9,729 nucleotides of DNA, taken from assembly GCA_025363795.1 (NCBI GenBank), contig JANYLE010000157.1, positions 1 through 9,729 on the forward strand, read 5' to 3'. Numbering within the stretch: position 1 is the stretch's first letter; each line of letters opens with the position of its first letter. The notes under the pieces are model-generated. The model had not been told where the DNA came from, ran no database searches, and was given only the letters and a program-made list of their open reading frames with translations. The position numbers and the translations under genes were made by a program. Positions 5,087 through 9,729 of this stretch are shown here, one piece after another. This DNA comes from Mariniphaga sp. (GTDB taxonomy: Bacteria; Bacteroidota; Bacteroidia; Bacteroidales; Prolixibacteraceae).

Positions 5087-5211
5087 TTCAATGAACGTTA
5101 ATCTGGTTATTCCATTGTCTCGTCAATGCCCTGGTTATCCGTTAAGATTCACGCGTATCATTCCAGGTTCTGATCCGCTGTTTTACGCTGAACTGCCCCT
5201 TTTTACCGGTT

Positions 5212-5484
5212 CCGATCACTTCTCATTGGAAAGTGATCGTTTCTCTTTGTAAAGCGGGTGCTTTTTGTTGGAAAACGATCGTTTCTCTTCGGAAAGTGAT
5301 CGCTTTTCGTTGGAAAACGATCGTTTCCCTTTGGATAGTGATCGCTTTTCGTTGCAATGCGGTTGTTTCACCCTGGATAGTGATCGTTTCTCGTTGGAAA
5401 GTAGGTACTTTTCGTTGTAAAGTGATCGCTTTTCGTTGAAAAACGGTTGTTTTTGTTTAGAAAACAGCCGTTTCCCGTTGGGAA
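5212..5484. repeat. Phased tandem array of 21-bp units (12 full plus a degenerate one)
   Basis: Twelve units of exactly 21 bp run from 5233 to 5484 without a single indel, and a degenerate unit precedes them at 5212-5232. A typical unit begins GTGATCG or ACGATCG, continues with a pyrimidine run such as TTTCTCGTT, and ends GGAAA. The joint between units is a dyad; twice it is the perfect palindrome AAACGATCGTTT (5273-5284 and 5315-5326). Units 1-6 alternate between a GTTTC-C and a GCTTTTCG type, giving a 42-bp super-period. Because 21 is a multiple of 3 the array reads as a heptad peptide, but the frames lack a credible start or partner. It may be a regulatory or structured-DNA array in the divergent region. 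Confidence 0.85.
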
Positions 5485-5671
5485 GCTATAATTATCCAAA
5501 AAAAGAGTTTAATTTTGATCAAAGAACAGGTGCAGTTATGCAAAAGAGCTGCGGGATTTATGATTGATGCAGCCATTTGCCCCAAAATACGATCCGGAAA
5601 AACACGAACACTGCCAGGTTTATAATTAATTTGAATTATGGCGAAAGATAATATGACCAAACGTCTAATCC

Positions 5672-5691
5672 AATACTACTTTAGTAGTATT
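5672..5691. promoter_or_regulatory. 20-bp perfect dyad in front of LuxR gene
   Basis: AATACTACTTTAGTAGTATT is a perfect inverted repeat ending 13 bp before the chosen ATG. As RNA or DNA it can form an 8-bp stem with a TTTA loop, followed by TTT. LuxR-type HTH dimers bind dyads of about this size, so autoregulation is a reasonable inference. Its right half, TAGTAGTAT, recurs at the start of the divergent FN3 gene (4997-5005). Confidence 0.5.
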
Positions 5692-5704
5692 TTTAGTGTC
5701 TGAA

Positions 5705-6409
5705 ATGTTAAATATTTACCCTATGGAACCAACGAATATGGATTTTTCAGGAGATTGGAATGAGCATGACGCTGATTTTTTCAAAAAATTATTTTGTTCT
5801 CTCCCAGGGATCATCTATGTTAATAAATTCGATCGTCCGGGAGATATCAACTCGTTCCGTAATATCTGGATCAATCAACGCGGACTCGACTTTGTCGGCT
5901 ATACGCAGGAAGAGGTATACTGCCTGGGGATCGATTTATTCAGGGAGATGATCCACCCGGATGATATGGCTAAGATGTTGGACAGTTTAACATCTGTTTA
6001 TAGTTCCGGATCGGCATCATTTGTTGCACCCATCCTCCGCGTGAAACCGAAGGGGCAGGAAAATTACAGTCTGTTCTATTGTTCGAAAATTGTACAGGAG
6101 ACCTTCAGTGACGGTACCCTCAAGCAGGTAGTGGTGAACGCGGTCGAAATTACCAATCACGATCAGCAACTGATTATTGCATTGAAAGGGATCAGGCGGC
6201 TAAATAAAAATCTATTGAGCACCCTTTCGGAACGGGAAAAGGAAATTCTGCAATTGATTGTGTGGGAAAAAACCAGTGTCGAAATAGCTGCCTTATTATT
6301 TATCAGCAACGCCACTGTTAAGAAGCACCGCGACAATATGATTCAAAAAACAGGCGTTCATAATTCTGCCGGACTTGTGAAACTCGCTGTCGAAAGCGGC
6401 GAATATTAA
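5705..6409 (+). CDS. PAS-LuxR transcriptional regulator, 234 aa
   Basis: I use the ATG at 5705. A GTG at 5696 would add three residues and run closer to the upstream dyad, and another ATG at 5723 is possible. Residues about 25-150 form a PAS-like sensor with FFKKLFCSLPGIIYVN, the core LDFVGYTQEEV (61-71), FREMIHPDDMAKM (79-91), and the closing strand QVVVNAVEITNHDQQ (141-155). Residues 174-232 are a complete LuxR/GerE HTH: LSEREKEILQLIV (174-186), the helix-turn-helix SVEIAALLFISNATVKKHRD (191-210), and NMIQKTGVHNSAGLV. There is no receiver domain, so the signal is presumably sensed directly by the PAS domain in the cytoplasm. The gene stands alone behind a 200-bp leader and a 20-bp dyad. It is divergent from the FN3 gene and upstream of a PAS histidine kinase, but separated from that by 437 bp, so a shared operon is unlikely. 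Confidence 0.88.
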   Translation: MLNIYPMEPTNMDFSGDWNEHDADFFKKLFCSLPGIIYVNKFDRPGDINSFRNIWINQRGLDFVGYTQEEVYCLGIDLFREMIHPDDMAKMLDSLTSVYSSGSASFVAPILRVKPKGQENYSLFYCSKIVQETFSDGTLKQVVVNAVEITNHDQQLIIALKGIRRLNKNLLSTLSEREKEILQLIVWEKTSVEIAALLFISNATVKKHRDNMIQKTGVHNSAGLVKLAVESGEY

Positions 6410-6639
6410 TGGAACAACAGTTTTTTGTTTCGGATCGCAAAGTGTTGTCTGTTATGGTGCTCCAACCGGTCAATGTACCTTACAGGCTGACGCAACGATC
6501 GGTGGACACTTTACCCATTTTCAGGCCATTAAAATGGTTATTTTCTTTCATCAACAAATTGCCGTTAAAGATCCCGTGTATTTGTTTACTGCAAGAATTT
6601 AAACCAGCCAAAACACAATATACTGCAAAAATATTCTAA

Positions 6640-6846
6640 TATTAATACGTTTAAATAATTGTTTTTCAATTATTTTTCACTAACTTACAGCCGCAATCTG
6701 AGACATACTAAAATGTTGATTGCAGACCTTAGGTAAAATACATCTAAAATGTAAAAGCCTGCTGAGTATTTTTAAAATGTCAGTAATTTATTTATACAGA
6801 ATAAATCGACGACCCATCTGTAAGAATAAATTATAAAAATTAAGCA
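6640..6846 (+). promoter_or_regulatory. Intergenic leader of the histidine kinase with stem-loops
   Basis: Together with 6410-6639, which I read as non-coding, this makes 437 bp between the regulator and the kinase. Besides the hairpin at 6653-6677, a stem GCAATC (6693-6698)/GATTGC (6718-6723) with an inner ACAT/ATGT pairing lies about 125 bp before the kinase start. The sequence near the start is A/T-rich, as usual for Bacteroidota leaders. No clear TAnnTTTG -7 box was found, so the promoter position is open. Confidence 0.3.
6653..6677 (+). terminator. AT-rich stem-loop with T-run, possible terminator
   Basis: AAATAATTG (6653-6661) and CAATTATTT (6667-6675) make a perfect 9-bp stem around TTTTT, and the T-run continues to 6677. 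It lies 244 bp after the LuxR stop. The stem is AT-rich, so it is weak as an intrinsic terminator, but the shape and T-run fit one for the regulator transcript. Confidence 0.4.
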
Positions 6847-8148
6847 ATGACAAAATTTAATGATTTTGAACCCATTGTGCTTCGCAAAAAAGCGGTAGAA
6901 ATTCTCAGAAGAAGACCAAAAAAATTAGAGAAGACAATTACCGAGGCCGATGCACTAAAGCTCTACCATGAACTATCCGTACATCAGATTGAGCTGGAAT
7001 TACAAAATGAAGAACTTCTTCAGGCCCAGGAAAAGGCAAATGCTTTAGCAAAAGAAAAATATATTGAATTATTTGATTTTGCGCCGTCGGGTTTCCTTAC
7101 CTTATCGAGGGAAGCCAAAATTATCGACCTTAACCTGTGCGCATCCCGGATGCTTGGCCTGGAACGCGCCTATTTAAGATTCCGTAGGTTTAACCTGTTT
7201 GTTTCCAACGATACGAGACCTGTATTCAACTTGTTCCTTGAGAAAGTATTCAACAGTAAAAGAAAGGAAACCTGCGAGGTTGAGCTTATCGTTAATAGTT
7301 ATTTAACCCTGGATGTCCTGTTAGATGGAATTGTTGCTGAAAATGGTGACGGGTGCCTTGTAACAATGGTTGACATTTCTGAACTCAAGAGGAAAACGGC
7401 AGAATTACAAAGACTCAATTCTGACAAGGATAAATTATTTTCAATCGTTTCGCATGATCTAAAGGGCCCTTTAAGTGCATTTATTGGAACGACAGAGCTT
7501 ATTGCCGAAAGATTACATCAAATGAAGTATGATGATATTCTTGAGTTTACGTTTTTATTGAAAAACTCGGCAGGTAGTCTTTTCCGCTTACTTGAAAATC
7601 TGTTGGAGTGGTCAAGCATGCAAAGAGGTTTAATCAAGTTTGATCCAAAACCCATTCTTTTGTTGCAAAGAATTTCGGAACGCAATGAAATAGCGATACA
7701 AGCAGCAGCTGTTAAGAACATTGCCTTGACGTTCGACATTGCGGAAGATTTGACGGTTTTTGCTGATGATTATATGCTCGATAGTATTATGCGGAATCTT
7801 TTGTCCAACGCGGTGAAATTCACCCCAAAGGGAGGTTGCATTACAGTGTCGGCAAAATCAATTTCCTATAATTCGGTTAAGATTTCAATAAAGGATACTG
7901 GTATTGGAATGGATCAAAAAATAATTGATAATCTTTTCGACTTTACTTCCAATTCAAAGAGAAAAGGGACGGAAGGCGAACTTAGCACAGGTTTAGGTTT
8001 GATCATCTGCAAAGATTTTATTGAAAAGCATGGCCATAAATTACAGGTTGAAAGCGAAGAAGGGAAAGGGTCTGACTTTCACTTTACACTTGCGCAAAGT
8101 TGCACAGATCTGACGGTCCCTGATTTTAAAAAACAAATTATTTTTTAA
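6847..8148 (+). CDS. Cytoplasmic PAS sensor histidine kinase, 433 aa
   Basis: The order is an N-terminal charged helix with HELSVHQIELELQNEELLQAQ (41-61, coiled-coil linker), a PAS domain (about 72-180; KYIELFDFAPSGFLTLS at 71-87, VTMVDISELK at 172-181), HisKA with SHDLKGPLS (phospho-accepting H203), and HATPase_c with N-box NLLSNAVKFTPKGG (317-330), G1 DTGIGM (350-355) and G2 TGLGLIICKDF (381-391). All kinase motifs are intact. No membrane segment or signal peptide exists, so it is a soluble sensor. The N-terminal helix/PAS arrangement is common in Bacteroidota orphan kinases. No response regulator with a receiver domain lies next to it; the neighbouring LuxR protein lacks one, so the phosphotransfer partner is elsewhere. 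It likely autophosphorylates H203 in answer to a PAS-sensed signal. The ATG at 6847 fits with an A-rich leader. A terminator follows 56 bp after the stop. Confidence 0.92.
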   Translation: MTKFNDFEPIVLRKKAVEILRRRPKKLEKTITEADALKLYHELSVHQIELELQNEELLQAQEKANALAKEKYIELFDFAPSGFLTLSREAKIIDLNLCASRMLGLERAYLRFRRFNLFVSNDTRPVFNLFLEKVFNSKRKETCEVELIVNSYLTLDVLLDGIVAENGDGCLVTMVDISELKRKTAELQRLNSDKDKLFSIVSHDLKGPLSAFIGTTELIAERLHQMKYDDILEFTFLLKNSAGSLFRLLENLLEWSSMQRGLIKFDPKPILLLQRISERNEIAIQAAAVKNIALTFDIAEDLTVFADDYMLDSIMRNLLSNAVKFTPKGGCITVSAKSISYNSVKISIKDTGIGMDQKIIDNLFDFTSNSKRKGTEGELSTGLGLIICKDFIEKHGHKLQVESEEGKGSDFHFTLAQSCTDLTVPDFKKQIIF

Positions 8149-8202
8149 AGATCAGCCTGATCAGTTAATCAGTAAGCGATCGAATGCCTGTCTTTTTTAT
8201 TG

Positions 8203-8243
8203 ACAAAAGACGCAACACCAATTTCGGGGGTTGCGTCTTTTTG
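8203..8243. terminator. Strong bidirectional terminator between convergent genes
   Basis: AAAAGACGCAAC (8205-8216) and GTTGCGTCTTTT (8230-8241) form a perfect 12-bp stem, extendable by ACA/TGT with one bulged T. On the plus strand it ends in TTTTTGTTTT; on the minus strand the stem is followed by TTTTG. It lies between the 3' ends of the plus-strand kinase and the minus-strand beta-barrel gene, as expected of a shared terminator. An overlapping alternative stem pairs GTCTTTT (8190-8196) with AAAAGAC (8205-8211). Confidence 0.85.
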
Positions 8244-8265
8244 TTTTAATGGCGAAAGAGGTTTT

Positions 8266-9729
8266 TTACATTTCAGAGCTTGGTTTACTTTCGTTCGTGA
8301 TAATTGATTTGGCACTCTTAGAATTGCCTTTCGCGCCAAAAGAATAAGATATGCTGAAGTAAAGAACCTGGGTTTCAGTTTTACGCCAGTTGTCAGCTGT
8401 AAAATTTGATCCCCATGAGGTATAGGTATTCTTAAGTGTATTAAATACATCCGAAGCACGAACTGTCAACGACAACTTGTTCTTTAGAAAATCTTTCTTG
8501 ACAGCAAAATCCATTGAATATTGCGGTTCCATTCTTGAATAAACGCCCACGATCGGACCCGCATAATTTGCAATCAACTGAAATGAAAGGCTCTTCGAAG
8601 GAGTCCAGCTCGAATTGAAACGACCCAGGTAAGAGTAATTACTGGCAGAATTATCTTTCACATCATCCTTTATCAGATTGCGGAAGAAGCTCGCATTTCC
8701 GTTTATTTTCCACCAGTTGTAAATGGAATGTTCGAAAGTAAATTCAAGTCCATAATTCTGACTGGTTGACATATTTTGTGGTGCCATATGCGATATTCCG
8801 TTATCATCGAGCAATGTTACTGAATTAATCGGGTTGGCAATGTGCTTGTAGAAAGCGGTAAAGCCTAAAACCGTTTTATCCCAGTTGCCATTATATCCAA
8901 GCTCAAGGGTGTTTATATATTCAGGCTTCAAATCAGGATTTCCGCTACGAAATACTTCAAGATTTGATCGGTCAACAAATGGATTGATCATTCGGGCAGC
9001 AGGCCGTTTAATGGTGCGGCTATAACTTAGCTGCAACTCGTTATTTTCGTTAAGCGGATGAATAAAACTAAGAGAAGGATAAAAATTGAAGTAGTTCTGG
9101 CTGATTTTTTCATTGTTAACGTCTTGCTTCCCATCAATAAGCGTTTGTTCGAGACGGAGTCCAGTCTGAATGGAAGTTGCTCCGAATTTACCTGACCAAA
9201 GGCTGTAAATCGCATGAATTTGTTCGTTGTAAGTAAATATATTCTTTTGGGTAAGGTCTTCAACCAACGTGCTGCCTGTTAAATTGTATAAATGGAAATC
9301 GCTTTCGGTGCCTCTGACTATGCTGTGCACGCCACTTTCAAGTTTCGAGCCATTCTCAAAAGGCAATACCCAGTTCACTTGCAGGTTTGAATTATAAATG
9401 TCGGAACCCGAATTTATTTCCGTAATTTCAGTTTTTGTTGAATACTGGTAAGTTTGGGGTTGATTAATGGATGCGGATGAATTGGATAACGTGTAATCGA
9501 CAGTCAACTCTTCTCCTTTTTTATCAAATAATTTCCGGTAGGCAAGCAGGTAATCGTTCGAGGTCTCTTTTTCGTTCTCTGAATTGATTACATATACACT
9601 ACCTGTTTTATTCATCGACCGATCGAAATATTGTGAAAGCGTGTTATCAGAATCAATTTGACTCGATGGATTATAAGTATAGCTAAGTGTCAGTTTATTT
9701 TTAGAATTGATATTGAAGTTTGAACCCAG
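8266..9729 (-). CDS. Outer-membrane beta-barrel protein (TonB-dependent receptor type), 5' end outside window
   Basis: The frame is open from the right edge to a TAA at 8266-8268, giving 487 visible residues. The methionine at 9615 is internal, because the frame upstream of it still reads barrel-like sequence such as KNKLTLSYTYNP. Alternating beta strands with aromatic ends run throughout. The diagnostic piece is ELQLSYSRTIKRPAARMINPF followed by RSGNPDLKPEYINTLELGYN, the conserved YSR-x-I-x-RP…NPF…GNP-x-LKPE…EL-Y motif of the OMP_b-brl_3 (TonB-receptor-like) family. The last strand is TQVLYFSISYSFGAK, followed by a polar tail (about 20 residues) usual for these proteins. The N-terminal carboxypeptidase-like and plug domains would lie outside the window, so TonB dependence is likely but not seen. 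Substrate is unknown. It is convergent with the kinase gene and shares its terminator. Confidence 0.9.
   Translation of the reverse strand: MGSNFNINSKNKLTLSYTYNPSSQIDSDNTLSQYFDRSMNKTGSVYVINSENEKETSNDYLLAYRKLFDKKGEELTVDYTLSNSSASINQPQTYQYSTKTEITEINSGSDIYNSNLQVNWVLPFENGSKLESGVHSIVRGTESDFHLYNLTGSTLVEDLTQKNIFTYNEQIHAIYSLWSGKFGATSIQTGLRLEQTLIDGKQDVNNEKISQNYFNFYPSLSFIHPLNENNELQLSYSRTIKRPAARMINPFVDRSNLEVFRSGNPDLKPEYINTLELGYNGNWDKTVLGFTAFYKHIANPINSVTLLDDNGISHMAPQNMSTSQNYGLEFTFEHSIYNWWKINGNASFFRNLIKDDVKDNSASNYSYLGRFNSSWTPSKSLSFQLIANYAGPIVGVYSRMEPQYSMDFAVKKDFLKNKLSLTVRASDVFNTLKNTYTSWGSNFTADNWRKTETQVLYFSISYSFGAKGNSKSAKSIITNESKPSSEM

Noticed and set aside
5233..5439. Heptad-repeat peptide of 68 residues from the 21-bp array
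   Set aside because: The period of 21 keeps all frames in register, the start would be a GTG inside the first unit, and no domain or leader is seen. A non-coding array is simpler, but the coding option is noted in the findings.
5212..5484. CRISPR array
   Set aside because: The units are contiguous 21-mers with no unique spacers, and no cas gene is in view.
5457..5660. Minus-strand frame of 67 codons in the divergent region
   Set aside because: It ends inside the repeat array and has no family pattern or consistent composition.
6409..6639. 76-codon frame whose ATG overlaps the LuxR stop (TAATG)
   Set aside because: The overlap suggests coupling, but the translation has no recognisable pattern, lacks plausible secondary-structure periodicity, and looks like readthrough of non-coding DNA. 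Conservation in relatives would be needed to revive it.
7518..7739. Minus-strand frame inside the histidine kinase
   Set aside because: It is antisense to intact HisKA/HATPase coding sequence.
9027..9263. Second frame within the beta-barrel gene
   Set aside because: It is an alternative frame of a gene with clear beta-barrel motifs; no protein pattern of its own.

Overview
The window looks like chromosomal DNA from a member of the Bacteroidota. The evidence is an outer-membrane beta-barrel of the TonB-dependent/OMP_b-brl type, a soluble PAS histidine kinase with a terminal layout common in this phylum, a PAS-LuxR regulator, a DUF3788 protein, a helical-plus-fibronectin-III protein of a type frequent in Bacteroidota, and starts without strong Shine-Dalgarno sequences. 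The species cannot be read from the sequence.

Left part (about 1-3878, clearly AT-richer). This is a minus-strand series of small accessory genes separated by GC-richer imperfect palindromes. Reading the minus strand from 3877 downwards: a GTTAGCTG end; a 674-aa GHKL-ATPase/PD-(D/E)XK-nuclease-like protein (1807-3831); a 171-bp palindromic site (1627-1797); a broken leader-peptide gene; a secreted NTF2/SnoaL-like protein (1021-1506); a DUF3788 protein (597-1016); a 67-bp palindromic site (519-585); a 62-aa ORF (279-467); and a 59-aa membrane protein (73-252). The two complete sites share near-identical sequence (47 of 50 bp on one side). They end in CTAAC/ATAAC and GTTAG boxes, have bulged internal arms, and lie just after a stop codon and just before the next gene. 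The ATPase unit has matching inverted ends (14 of 15 bp), as expected of an integron gene cassette. I read the region as an integron-like cassette array without a visible integrase. This is the most interesting feature of the window, and its first cassette is a plausible anti-mobile-element gene.

Middle part (3878-5700). There is a 500-bp stretch without a convincing gene that holds several hairpins, then a minus-strand fibronectin-III protein (4383-4997). A 700-bp divergent region follows. It has a 14-bp palindrome, an exactly phased array of twelve 21-bp units carrying GATC dyads, and a 20-bp dyad just in front of the regulator gene.

Right part (5705-9729). A PAS-LuxR regulator and a cytoplasmic PAS histidine kinase lie on the plus strand. 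A strong hairpin terminator serves the convergent junction with the C-terminal two-thirds or so of an outer-membrane beta-barrel protein that runs off the right edge. The regulator, the kinase and the repeat-bearing intergenic region look like resident signalling genes. The left part looks like acquired cargo.
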